Positions 8,640-16,014 of a DNA stretch of 64,000 nt are shown here, one piece after another. Within the stretch, counting starts at the first letter, position 1, and every line of letters begins with the position of its first letter. Below the pieces are notes generated by a model. It ran no database searches, had not been told where the DNA came from, and saw only the letters and a program-made list of their open reading frames with translations. The position numbers and the translations under genes are program-made. The stretch lies in the NCBI GenBank assembly GCA_040081465.1, contig JBEBGL010000001.1:359956-423955 (forward strand), read 5' to 3'. This stretch comes from UBA668 sp040081465. GTDB taxonomy: Bacteria > Actinomycetota > Acidimicrobiia > Acidimicrobiales > Ilumatobacteraceae.

Positions 8640-9131
8640 ATGGAAGCTGGCCAATCGCCCGTGGTGCCACCGCCGGCGGCATCACCGCCGTTAGTCGCAC
8701 CTCCGTCGGCCGCGCTTGCGCCAATACGACGCGGACCGAAGGCATACCGCCGACAGGTTCGCCAGCGCGGGCCGATCGCTGGCTTGCTGCTGCCTGCGAT
8801 GATCGGAATAGTTGCCTTGCTACTGCTTCGCAACAACACTCAGGCATGGCGCGGTATCGGCGGCTTTCTGCTGTCGATAATCGCCGCGCCTGCGTTGCTA
8901 GTAATGGGTGCACCGCTAACGACAGGAAACTCGTACACGATCGCCCTGTTGGCCAGCGCGGCGCTTTGGGTGCTCTTAGGAACCATCGCGGCTCGCATGG
9001 CGACACGCACTCCTGTCGCGACGTGGCGCGACTTCTGGCGTGAATATCTGTGGCTGGCAGGTGGCGTGTGGGTCGGAATCGTCGTTGCGTTGATCGCGGC
9101 CAACCTGATTCTCGGCGGCGCGTTCCTGTAA
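8640..9131 (+). CDS. Small membrane protein of unknown function
   Basis: A 163-residue protein not recognised. It has a Pro/Ala-rich cytosolic N-terminus (about 30 residues), a basic stretch RRGPKAYRRQVRQRG, then about four hydrophobic helices (GLLLPAMIGIVALLLLRNN; the GGFLLSIIAAPALLVMG region; LLASAALWVLLGTIAARMA; VWVGIVVALIAANLILGGAFL-like end). No catalytic motif is visible. It sits on the opposite strand between comEC and comEA, a position that hints at but does not prove a link with DNA uptake. No Shine-Dalgarno is seen before ATG 8640; leaderless translation is possible. Confidence 0.6.
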   Translation: MEAGQSPVVPPPAASPPLVAPPSAALAPIRRGPKAYRRQVRQRGPIAGLLLPAMIGIVALLLLRNNTQAWRGIGGFLLSIIAAPALLVMGAPLTTGNSYTIALLASAALWVLLGTIAARMATRTPVATWRDFWREYLWLAGGVWVGIVVALIAANLILGGAFL

Positions 9132-9149
9132 TCCGGTCGCGTGCATTGC

Positions 9150-9839
9150 TCATACGGTGACCAGCGCACGAATCGCGTCCAGCTTCGCCGGGCCGATACC
9201 GCGAACGTCTGCAAGTTGATCCACAGACACGAACGGTCCCTTCTGATCGCGGTGGGCAATGATCGCCGCCGCTGTCGCAGGGCCAACACCTGGAAGGTCT
9301 TCCAGTCGCGTCGCGTCAGCGGAATTGATGTTGATCGGCCACACCACCGTCGGCGCGGCGCCTGTGCCTGTTCCGACCGGAGTAATCGACTCGCCGCGCA
9401 GCGGCACGTAGACGCGTTCGCTGTCGGCGACTAACGCAGCCAAGTTCACCGCGTCTGGGTTGGCATCGGCGGCAAGGCCACCTGCGGCGGCGACAGCATC
9501 GATAACGCGCGACCCGACGGCGAGTTGATAGACGCCAGGCGCTTTCACCGCACCAGCAACGTGCACCACGAGGAACGCACTCGCAACCGTCGTCGTGCTG
9601 ACGATCGCGCTCGTAACCGTCGGCGGACTACTTCCCGCCACCGTCGACGAACCGGCGTAAGGCAGTTTCGACTCGGTTGTCGCCGCCGGAGGTTTCACAA
9701 GCCAATAGCCCGCCGCCAAAACCGTCAACACCGCTATCGCCGACGCAACTAGGCGACCAACGCCGACCCATTCGGCCCAAGCCCTCGCGCGTTCCACCAG
9801 CGAGCGAGCAGGCGCGGGACGATCCGGCAGTTCCAGCAC
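9150..9839 (-). CDS. comEA: ComEA-type competence DNA receptor (SLBB plus helix-hairpin-helix)
   Basis: A 229-residue protein. One N-terminal membrane anchor (about residues 27-50) is followed by a Ser/Thr/Val-rich extracytoplasmic linker, an SLBB domain (VHVAGAVKAPGVYQLAVGSR) and two C-terminal helix-hairpin-helix units (ININSADATRLEDLPGVGPA; DVRGIGPAKLDAIRALV). ComEA binds incoming double-stranded DNA outside the membrane and passes it to ComEC. GTG 9839 is preferred to a GTG nine codons upstream because AAGGGAG (9846-9852) lies 6 nt before it. The gene lies 584 bp from comEC, with one opposite-strand gene between. Confidence 0.92.
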   Translation of the reverse strand: MLELPDRPAPARSLVERARAWAEWVGVGRLVASAIAVLTVLAAGYWLVKPPAATTESKLPYAGSSTVAGSSPPTVTSAIVSTTTVASAFLVVHVAGAVKAPGVYQLAVGSRVIDAVAAAGGLAADANPDAVNLAALVADSERVYVPLRGESITPVGTGTGAAPTVVWPININSADATRLEDLPGVGPATAAAIIAHRDQKGPFVSVDQLADVRGIGPAKLDAIRALVTV

Positions 9840-9845
9840 TGGCGG

Positions 9846-9852
9846 CTCCCTT
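9846..9852 (-). promoter_or_regulatory. Ribosome binding site supporting the comEA start
   Basis: AAGGGAG on the minus strand, 6 nt before GTG 9839. An alternative GTG at 9866 lies upstream of this site and has no such sequence. Confidence 0.55.
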
Positions 9853-9926
9853 CGCGATTCGAGCACGCATGCCCGATTCAGTCGACTGGAGGAAGTCGTG
9901 GCCGAACATATCGGCCGCGCTGCGAG

Positions 9927-10268
9927 CTACAACGTGGCGTGCTCGGAAAGTTCGTCGCGCACAGCGGTCGCCAACTGACGACGAGCAACCCAATCGGCTT
10001 CAATCTCGAGCGGGATGCGCAAGAAAGCACCGCGATGACCCTTGCGACGCACACGCCACACCGCGTAGCTAGCCAGGTAACGAGCGGCAAACCCGATTCG
10101 TCCGTACCGACGCCATTGGCGCACGTGCACGAGCTCACGCCGCAGTTGATACGCCGATGCTTTACCCGGACGCACAATCACCAACGAGCCGAGAGTGATG
10201 CCGTCGACCCCTTTGGGGACTGGTCCGCCCTCCCACAGGCGGTAACCGTCGCGTTGCTCAACAGGCAT
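9927..10268 (-). CDS. Degenerate metallopeptidase-like protein (HExxH changed to RExxH)
   Basis: A 113-residue protein (ATG 10268; GTG starts at 10313 and 10322 are also open). Residues from about 45 read LRRELVHVRQWRRYGRIGFA, then ARYLASYAVWRVRRKGHRG and a downstream IPLEIEADWVARR. This resembles short actinobacterial proteins with a zincin-like HELVHVRQ motif followed by a glutamate, but the first metal-binding histidine is arginine here (CGT), so zinc catalysis should be impaired. The similarity is from memory of the motif; no search was possible. The role is unknown. The gene lies downstream of patA, separated by a tandem repeat. Confidence 0.55.
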   Translation of the reverse strand: MPVEQRDGYRLWEGGPVPKGVDGITLGSLVIVRPGKASAYQLRRELVHVRQWRRYGRIGFAARYLASYAVWRVRRKGHRGAFLRIPLEIEADWVARRQLATAVRDELSEHATL

Positions 10269-10323
10269 GACCGGCGAGCCTACCTGGCTCTGGAGAGGCC
10301 TCGAACCGGCCACCCGGCACACC

Positions 10324-10372
10324 TAGTAGTTAACGGCCTAGTGGTTAACGGCCTAGTGGTTAACGGCCTAGT
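10324..10372. repeat. 15-bp tandem repeat (three full copies) at the patA stop codon
   Basis: TAGTAGTTAACGGCC (10324-10338), TAGTGGTTAACGGCC (10339-10353) and TAGTGGTTAACGGCC (10354-10368), followed by a partial TAGT. Two copies are identical and one has a single change. On the minus strand each unit carries a TAG; one of these is the patA stop (10370-10368). Each unit contains the palindrome GTTAAC. Confidence 0.9.
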
Positions 10373-11288
10373 CGTTGTAGCCCGGGTCGCTTGGCCAGTT
10401 GGGTTGGAACATGTGCCATTGCTCGGGAGCGCGTCGGATAAGGAACTCGAGTTCGTAGGCAAGCAACTGGGTCAACCGCTCGACATCCTCACGCACACGA
10501 CCCATCCGCTGCATCGGCAAGGACGGCCGCACGACGGCGTGGTGACCCTGATATCGGGGAGTGAAATACGCGGCCGACGGAAAGATCGGCGCACCAGCGC
10601 GCAGCCCCATCATCGCCGGACCGGCCGGAAGTGTTGTTCGCTCGCCGAAGAACTCGACCTCGATGCCGTTGCGCTCGAGATCGCGATCGCACAACAGGCA
10701 GACCACCTCGTTCGCGCGCAACGCCTTCAGCACTGCGACACCTGCCTGCGGCCCGGTCGGGATGATCGTCATTCCCAAGTTCTTGCGCAGCTCGGCAAAC
10801 CACTCGAACAGTTCCTTTGGCTCAAGCGCCTCGACAACAACGGTCATCGGCAGACCCTGATCGGTGATCCAGCGTCCCGCCCATTCCCAACCACCCAAGT
10901 GCGGAAGCGCCAGGATGCAACCGGTGCCATTCGCGATTGCGCCAGTGATGTTCTCGAAACCGTCGATGGTGAAACCGCGATCGACGGTTCGCTTGCTTAG
11001 CGTCGGTAAGCGAAAGCTCTCCATGTAGTACTTCGCGTAGCTGTCGAAGGCTTGTTGCGCTGCCACTCGCAACGAGGCGGTGCGCAACTTCGGATTGACG
11101 CGCTTGAGATGTCGTTCAATCATCTCTCGTTTCGCGGGACTCGAAAAGCTGGCGCCGAAACCCAACGAGGCAGCTGCTGCCGACGCAACAGGCCCGGGCA
11201 TCATCCGGGCTGCAAGTGAGCCGAGACGATAGCCACCGACAGTTGCAGCGTCCGCGATGCGCCGTCGCGACGCGTCTGGTTCAGTCAC
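10368..11288 (-). CDS. patA: Phosphatidylinositol mannoside acyltransferase (PatA/LpxL-HtrB family)
   Basis: A 306-residue acyltransferase. The catalytic HX4E motif is in LALPHLGGWEWAGRW, and further conserved stretches are VVVEALEPKELFEWF, LLCDRDLERNGIEVEFFGE and LPAGPAMMGLRAGAPIFP. In mycobacteria PatA adds an acyl chain to the mannose of phosphatidylinositol mannosides on the cytoplasmic membrane face. The start is GTG 11288, which overlaps the pgsA stop by 8 bases (GTGACTGA); the pgsA-patA order supports the PIM assignment. The stop codon lies in a 15-bp tandem repeat. pimA is present but separate, at 24289-25491. Confidence 0.87.
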   Translation of the reverse strand: MTEPDASRRRIADAATVGGYRLGSLAARMMPGPVASAAAASLGFGASFSSPAKREMIERHLKRVNPKLRTASLRVAAQQAFDSYAKYYMESFRLPTLSKRTVDRGFTIDGFENITGAIANGTGCILALPHLGGWEWAGRWITDQGLPMTVVVEALEPKELFEWFAELRKNLGMTIIPTGPQAGVAVLKALRANEVVCLLCDRDLERNGIEVEFFGERTTLPAGPAMMGLRAGAPIFPSAAYFTPRYQGHHAVVRPSLPMQRMGRVREDVERLTQLLAYELEFLIRRAPEQWHMFQPNWPSDPGYND

Positions 11289-11991
11289 GGCGAGTCGAGA
11301 TGCGACCGGTCGTGCGCGTGATGCGTGTGCGCCGGCGCTCGGTGCGAACGACACGACGGCTTTGCCGACGACTGCGCCGCATCTCAATCTTTGCAGCAGT
11401 GATTGGTGCTACTGCAGCCTGCTTCCACACCTTGACGAAGCGCTGCACAGCAGTCACAGCGGTCAGCGCCAACATGGCCCACAGGATCGCGATCAGTAGC
11501 GGTTCGAACAGCAGGCCGAGGCACAGCGCGATGATGCGCTCGGCGCGCTCCATAAGGCCGCCCTTGGCGTCGAGTCCGAGCGATTCGGCTTTGGCCCGCA
11601 TGTAGCTGATCACCGAGCTCAGCGACATGATCGCGAACGGCAGCATCACGATGTAGGCCGGCTCACTCCGAACAGCGAAGTGCCAGGCGACGCCACCAAA
11701 CAGCAGCGCGTCAGCGAAGCGATCGATCGTCGAGTCGAAAAAGGCCCCGCGCTGGCTGGATGTGTTGGACGCCTTTGCCAACGCACCATCAAGCAGGTCT
11801 GGCAAGGCGGCCAGCACGACAAGCAGCAGACCCAGCTTGAGGTATCCGAAGCCGATTGCGGTCGCCGCACCAACGGCAACCAGTAATCCGAGCGCAGTCA
11901 GATGGTCGGGCGTCAGACCCGTGCGGCGCAACCCATCGCCGAGAGGCTTAACGGCCTTGTCGACCGGTGCGCGGAACTTTCCGTCGAACAT
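11281..11991 (-). CDS. pgsA: CDP-alcohol phosphatidyltransferase, probable phosphatidylinositol phosphate synthase
   Basis: A 236-residue membrane enzyme. The CDP-alcohol motif is complete in spacing: D65-x2-D68-G-x2-A-K73-x8-G82-x3-D86-x3-D90, with lysine where arginine is usual. Several hydrophobic helices follow. In actinobacteria this enzyme joins CDP-diacylglycerol and inositol 1-phosphate to give phosphatidylinositol phosphate, the first step to PIMs. The assignment over other phosphatidyltransferases rests on the adjoining patA. The C-terminal 30 residues are unusually arginine-rich and probably cytosolic. The gene starts at ATG 11991 and is the first of the pgsA-patA pair. Confidence 0.87.
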   Translation of the reverse strand: MFDGKFRAPVDKAVKPLGDGLRRTGLTPDHLTALGLLVAVGAATAIGFGYLKLGLLLVVLAALPDLLDGALAKASNTSSQRGAFFDSTIDRFADALLFGGVAWHFAVRSEPAYIVMLPFAIMSLSSVISYMRAKAESLGLDAKGGLMERAERIIALCLGLLFEPLLIAILWAMLALTAVTAVQRFVKVWKQAAVAPITAAKIEMRRSRRQSRRVVRTERRRTRITRTTGRISTRRD

Positions 11992-12097
11992 TGGCTACCA
12001 GGGTAGTCGCTGAGGCGGCGTAATCCCGCGAGAGCCCTCAGCGTTCAACAAGTGACGGCACAACCCCTTGTGAGCAAACGACATGACTTGGAGCGAC

Positions 12098-12556
12098 ATG
12101 AAACTGACGAAACGAATCGCACTGCTGGCAAGCGCCAGCGCTTTGGCCACTGGTCTGCTGGCACCGACTGTGCAGGCAGATGATCCCCCACGCCAACCAG
12201 CACCGGCACCTACGCCGGTCGCACGGCCCGCACAACCGGCAGTACGGCCGACCAGCAACGATCGCTTCGAGCGGCTGCATCTCGCATGCCGCAAGGTCGC
12301 GGGAACCACAACCAACAACCGTGCGGTGCATTGCGAATGGCGTGCACCGGCAGGACCGAACGCGGCGAAGGTCGTGCTCTACGGCTCGGTAAACAACGGG
12401 CCGCGGATCGTGCTGAAAACGCTGCGACCGCCCGCCGCTGGCAGCTACACCCGCAGCATCCCTCGCAATGCTCGCCAGCTCGAGTTCGTGCTGGTCACGT
12501 TCAACAGCCTCGGCAAGGTTGTCGGGCGCAGCGCGGTCATCACGATCAGCGTCTGA
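12098..12556 (+). CDS. Secreted protein with a fibronectin-III-like C-terminal domain
   Basis: A 152-residue protein with a signal peptide (MKLTKRIALLASASALATGL, cleavage near VQADD). A Pro/Ala-rich linker (about residues 30-52) leads to a beta-rich domain containing two cysteines (HLACRKV; AVHCEWRAP) and ending SLGKVVGRSAVITISV. ATG 12098 is chosen because GGAG lies 4 nt upstream. I do not recognise a named family. The domain's strand pattern resembles the extracellular end of the putative anti-sigma protein at 13196-13855. It lies just upstream of the sigma/anti-sigma pair on the same strand and may belong to that module. Confidence 0.65.
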   Translation: MKLTKRIALLASASALATGLLAPTVQADDPPRQPAPAPTPVARPAQPAVRPTSNDRFERLHLACRKVAGTTTNNRAVHCEWRAPAGPNAAKVVLYGSVNNGPRIVLKTLRPPAAGSYTRSIPRNARQLEFVLVTFNSLGKVVGRSAVITISV

Positions 12557-12638
12557 CGACTCAAGTCCGACGAACAGTTGACCAATGATGACGGCGACCG
12601 TCGCCTCACGAGTCCCACGAGGTGACAATCTGAGATTG

Positions 12639-13199
12639 ATGAACAGCTACGGCGAGATCGACGAGCACGCGCTCGTCGATCTCGCGCGTCGCGACCGCAG
12701 TGCCTTCGCCGAGTTGTACCGCCGACATGTTCAGGACGTCTACGCATTCGCCCGCCGTCGAACCGGTAATGCGCACGACGCCGACGATGTCACTGCAGTC
12801 ACGTTCGAGCGTGCGCTGCGTTCGCTAAATCGCTACAAGCCAAGTGGCTCGAGCCTGGGCATCCTTGCCTGGCTTTATCGCATTGCAACCAACGAGATCA
12901 TCGATCAGTCGCGCAAACGAGGCCGCCAGCAAACGGCGCGCGGACAACGCGCGTTACGCCTGCTGCACAACGACGCTGTGGCGGCCGACACAGTGGACGA
13001 CACAGACCCGCTGCTGTTGGCCGCACTCGACGGCCTGCCCGACCGCTACAACACAGTTCTGTCACTGCGCTACATCGCGGGCCTCGATGTCGCTGATGTC
13101 GCGGCTCACCTCGGAATCAGCGACGGCAACTGCGCCGTGCTCACACATCGCGCGCTGGCGGCTCTGCGCACCGCACTCCAAGAACGGACAACCGAATGA
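12639..13199 (+). CDS. ECF-family RNA polymerase sigma factor
   Basis: A 186-residue sigma-70 family protein of ECF size. Region 2 includes FAELYRRHVQDVYAFARRRT and DADDVTAVTFERALRSLNRY; the segment ILAWLYRIATNEIIDQSRKR closes region 2. Region 4 includes LPDRYNTVLSLRYIAGLDVA and VAAHLGISDGNCAVLTHRAL (helix-turn-helix). ATG 12639 fits the family N-terminus; an in-frame ATG at 12585 would add 18 residues. The stop overlaps the next gene's ATG (ATGA), which marks a co-translated sigma/anti-sigma pair. The signal it responds to is unknown. Confidence 0.88.
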   Translation: MNSYGEIDEHALVDLARRDRSAFAELYRRHVQDVYAFARRRTGNAHDADDVTAVTFERALRSLNRYKPSGSSLGILAWLYRIATNEIIDQSRKRGRQQTARGQRALRLLHNDAVAADTVDDTDPLLLAALDGLPDRYNTVLSLRYIAGLDVADVAAHLGISDGNCAVLTHRALAALRTALQERTTE

Positions 13200-13855
13200 A
13201 CGACGATCTAGAACAACGCCTGCAGCGGCTTGGCGCGGCCAAGGTTTCCGGGCTCGACGATGCGCGGGTCGATGCCATCGAACGACGCCTGCTCGCCGAG
13301 TCTGGACCCGCACGGCGCGCATCGTGGATCACTGCCGTCGCTGCTGCGTCCGTGTTGCTGGTACTTGGCGTCGCGCTAGCCCTGCGGCGCGACGACCCGA
13401 ACACGCTGCAGCCAGGCACGTCAACGGCGACGACCGTCACGACTGCTACACCAACCAGTACAACCGGGCCTAACACCACAGCCGTCCCAACAACGACCGT
13501 CACGCCGACTACGGCCCCGCCGACAACCTCAGTGCCTCCCACGACGTCAGTTCCGAACACGATTCCCGACGCTTCGTTTGCGCTCACCGTCGAGCGCGTC
13601 GGCAACGAGTTGCACTTCACCTGGCCGCGCTACTCGGGTGACGGCGCGACCCAGTACGTCCTCGTGCGGGTCGACGCCGACGGTCTCAACACGTGGCCAC
13701 CCACGGATGCCCGCGTCGCTGTGACCACGGCCGATCTCGATACCAACAGCGCGACCGTTGCCTTTCGCCTGCAAGAACGCCGCCGCTGGGTGGTCGCGGT
13801 GATCGGTGCGAATCGGCGACTGATCGCAGTCAGCAGCGTCGCGATCAGTACCTAG
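13196..13855 (+). CDS. Putative membrane anti-sigma factor with Thr-rich stalk and FnIII-like sensor
   Basis: A 219-residue protein. The N-terminal ~40 residues (EQRLQRLGAAKVSGLDDARV) are cytosolic, followed by one transmembrane helix (WITAVAAASVLLVLGVALAL), a long Thr/Pro/Ser stalk (about residues 75-125) and an extracellular beta-rich domain (ELHFTWPRYSGDGATQYVLV onward). It lacks the HxxxCxxC zinc motif of classical anti-sigma factors and has no cysteine in its cytosolic part. The role is inferred from the ATGA overlap with the sigma gene and the one-helix topology. The stalk could span a thick wall layer. Confidence 0.65.
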   Translation: MNDDLEQRLQRLGAAKVSGLDDARVDAIERRLLAESGPARRASWITAVAAASVLLVLGVALALRRDDPNTLQPGTSTATTVTTATPTSTTGPNTTAVPTTTVTPTTAPPTTSVPPTTSVPNTIPDASFALTVERVGNELHFTWPRYSGDGATQYVLVRVDADGLNTWPPTDARVAVTTADLDTNSATVAFRLQERRRWVVAVIGANRRLIAVSSVAIST

Positions 13856-13856
13856 C

Positions 13857-14348
13857 TCAGATATCCCAATCTTCAACCGGGTTGTCTTGCACCAGGTGCT
13901 CGATCACTCGCCCATCGACTGCGTCGACCAGCACTAAGCCACGACGACGCGGTGGTTCTTCGGCCGAGTAGATGAGAACTCGCCAAGTCGGCCGACTGCG
14001 CAATCCGCGCCACACCTGCTGGGCCGACGCGTGCCCGACGGCGAATCCGACTGCACCCTGCGCCGCGACCAGAGCCTGCTTCTCGTCGATCTTCATGCGC
14101 CAACCCGACGTCAGCGAATAGGCGCCCACGACGGCAAGCAGCAACGCCGCCCACAGAAAACCCTCGTTCACCAGCGATGAATCGTCGTTCCATAGCGCCC
14201 ACAACACGACGCAGACGACGGCTGCGACCAAGTACATCACGCCTGGCTTGCGCCGACGACTGTTGTCGGGAAACTCGTAGGGGCCGGCATACGCCGAGAC
14301 ATTCAGGTTGTCGGGTAGCTCGTCGCGTACTTCGCCGTCAGTAGTCAT
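13857..14348 (-). CDS. Conserved-looking membrane protein of unknown function
   Basis: A 163-residue protein, not recognised. A hydrophilic N-terminus (containing YAGPYEFPDNSRRRKPG) precedes two transmembrane helices (VMYLVAAVVCVVLWALW; GFLWAALLLAVVGAYSLTSG). A C-terminal soluble part of about 80 residues (WRMKIDEKQALVAAQGAVGF ... RGLVLVDAVDGRVIEHLV) faintly resembles a PepSY-type fold: helix, strands and a VDA-DGRV turn. That resemblance is weak. It lies 36 bp downstream of ruvB on the same strand and may be the last gene of that operon; it is convergent with the anti-sigma gene, the two stops being 1 bp apart. Confidence 0.65.
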   Translation of the reverse strand: MTTDGEVRDELPDNLNVSAYAGPYEFPDNSRRRKPGVMYLVAAVVCVVLWALWNDDSSLVNEGFLWAALLLAVVGAYSLTSGWRMKIDEKQALVAAQGAVGFAVGHASAQQVWRGLRSRPTWRVLIYSAEEPPRRRGLVLVDAVDGRVIEHLVQDNPVEDWDI

Positions 14349-14384
14349 GCGCCGCCGAGGCTACTGCCGCCTCAGAGGAGGGCC

Positions 14385-15410
14385 TCAATCAAACAAGGCG
14401 GGTGGGCGTGCCGTCGTTGGCACGGCCATGCCGATGTGCGTGTACGCGGCTGGCATGGCAATTCGACCCCGCGGCGTTCGTGCCAGCATTCCCTGCTGAA
14501 TCAGGAATGGCTCGTACATGTCTTCCACCGTCTCGGGTTGCTCGCCGACGCTGATCGCGAGCGTGCTGAGGCCGACCGGGCCGCCGGCGAACTGTCGGCA
14601 GATTGCGTTGAGAATCGCGCGGTCGATCTTGTCGAGGCCGATCTCGTCGACACCGAAGACTCGTAGGCCCTCGCGTGCCGTTTCTTCTGCAATCGTGCCG
14701 TCGCCGCGCACTTCCGAGAAGTCGCGCACACGGCGCAGTAGCCGGTTGGCGATACGAGGCGTGCCGCGCGACCGACGCGCAATCTCCCACGCACCCTCCG
14801 GCGAGATTTGCACCTTGAGGATCCCGGCTGCGCGACGCACAATCGCTTCCAGTTCGTCGGCAGCGTAGTAATCGAGGCGCGCGACCAAACCGAATCGATC
14901 GCGCAGCGGACCGGTGATCATCCCTGTGCGGGTCGTCGCACCGACAAGGGTGAACGGCGGCAGCGTCAGACGAATGCTGGACGCCGCCGGGCCTTTGCCG
15001 ACAACTATGTCGAGCTGGAAGTCTTCCATCGCCGGATACAGGATTTCCTCGACAGCGCGCGACAGGCGATGGATTTCGTCGATGAACAACACGTCGCCCT
15101 CTTCGAGCTTGGTGAGAATCGCAGCCAGGTCTCCGGCGCGTTCGAGGGCAGGCCCAGACGTGATGTGCAAGTGCACACCCATCTCGACGGCGACGATGCC
15201 GGCCATCGATGTCTTGCCCAGGCCGGGCGGGCCAGCCATAAGTAGGTGGTCGGCGGGTTGGCCGCGCTTCTTGGCTGCCTCGAGCACGATCGACAGGTGC
15301 TCCTTCAGCTCGCGCTGACCGACGAACTCGCTGAGTCGGCGCGGCCGTAGGCCGACTTCGTCGAGCTCTTCGTCGGCGACGGGGCTTGGTTCTAGGAACT
15401 CGTCACGCAC
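14385..15410 (-). CDS. ruvB: Holliday junction branch migration ATPase RuvB
   Basis: A 341-residue AAA+ motor. Walker A is in LLMAGPPGLGKTSMAGIVA, Walker B in LFIDEIHRLSRAVEEILYP, and sensor regions follow (LVGATTRTGMITGPLRDRFG). The C-terminal winged helix includes GLSTLAISVGEQPETVEDMY and FLIQQGMLARTPRGR. Hexamers of RuvB pump DNA through a RuvA-bound Holliday junction. The start ATG 15410 overlaps the ruvA stop by 8 bp. Order on the minus strand is ruvC-ruvA-ruvB with overlapping ends, so one transcript is likely. Confidence 0.98.
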   Translation of the reverse strand: MRDEFLEPSPVADEELDEVGLRPRRLSEFVGQRELKEHLSIVLEAAKKRGQPADHLLMAGPPGLGKTSMAGIVAVEMGVHLHITSGPALERAGDLAAILTKLEEGDVLFIDEIHRLSRAVEEILYPAMEDFQLDIVVGKGPAASSIRLTLPPFTLVGATTRTGMITGPLRDRFGLVARLDYYAADELEAIVRRAAGILKVQISPEGAWEIARRSRGTPRIANRLLRRVRDFSEVRGDGTIAEETAREGLRVFGVDEIGLDKIDRAILNAICRQFAGGPVGLSTLAISVGEQPETVEDMYEPFLIQQGMLARTPRGRIAMPAAYTHIGMAVPTTARPPALFD

Positions 15411-16014
15411 GCTTGGCCCCTAACACCTTTAAAGCATCGCGCAACAGTCCACTCGCGTCGCCGTCAGCCGGCAGCTCGCGCAGCGCTTCTCGAATCTCTT
15501 CGGGGCCGTAGCCGAGACCACTAAGTGCCTCGCGCACATCGCCGACGACCGAGTTCTTCGGGCCGCCAGCCGCGACCGAAACGGGATCGAGCATCGGCAA
15601 GTTGAGACGATTGCGCAGTTCGATGAGCAAGCGCTCGGCGGTCTTCTTGCCAACACCTGGAACAAGCGTCAGCGCGCCGAGATCGCTGGACGCGACGATG
15701 TCGACCAGCACCGTTGGCGAGTGCGTGCCAAGAATCGCCAGCGCGAGAGCCGGGCCGATGCCATGCGTCGCGATCAGAACCTGAAACGTTGCGCGCTCGT
15801 CGCGGTGCATGAAGCCGAACAGGGTCTGCACGTCTTCGCGAATGTGGTGGTGCACGTAAAGGAAGGCTGCGGAGCCAGGCTCGAGCTCGGCAAGCGTGCG
15901 CGGCGTCACCGACACCAGGTAACCGACTCCGCAGACCTCGATGAGAACAGTCGAGTCGTCGCGCGTCGAGTTTGGAGTGCGCTCTAATACCGTTCCGCGC
16001 AGCGAGCCGATCAT
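15403..16014 (-). CDS. ruvA: Holliday junction DNA-binding protein RuvA
   Basis: A 203-residue protein starting MIGSLRGTVLERT, which fixes the start at ATG 16014. Domain I is an OB-fold (GVGYLVSVTPRTLAELEP; FLYVHHHIREDVQTLFGF). Domain II contains two helix-hairpin-helix motifs (IGPALALAILGT; VPGVGKKTAERLLIELRNRL). The C-terminal domain III (ALSGLGYGPEEIREALRELP) contacts RuvB. RuvA tetramers hold the junction open. The ATG shares an ATGA with the ruvC stop. Confidence 0.97.
   Translation of the reverse strand: MIGSLRGTVLERTPNSTRDDSTVLIEVCGVGYLVSVTPRTLAELEPGSAAFLYVHHHIREDVQTLFGFMHRDERATFQVLIATHGIGPALALAILGTHSPTVLVDIVASSDLGALTLVPGVGKKTAERLLIELRNRLNLPMLDPVSVAAGGPKNSVVGDVREALSGLGYGPEEIREALRELPADGDASGLLRDALKVLGAKRA

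Noticed and set aside
10290..10320. tRNA-like T-arm (GGTTCGAGG on the minus strand) near the tandem repeat
   Set aside because: The stem pairs only two bases next to the loop, and no acceptor, D or anticodon arm can be drawn around it.
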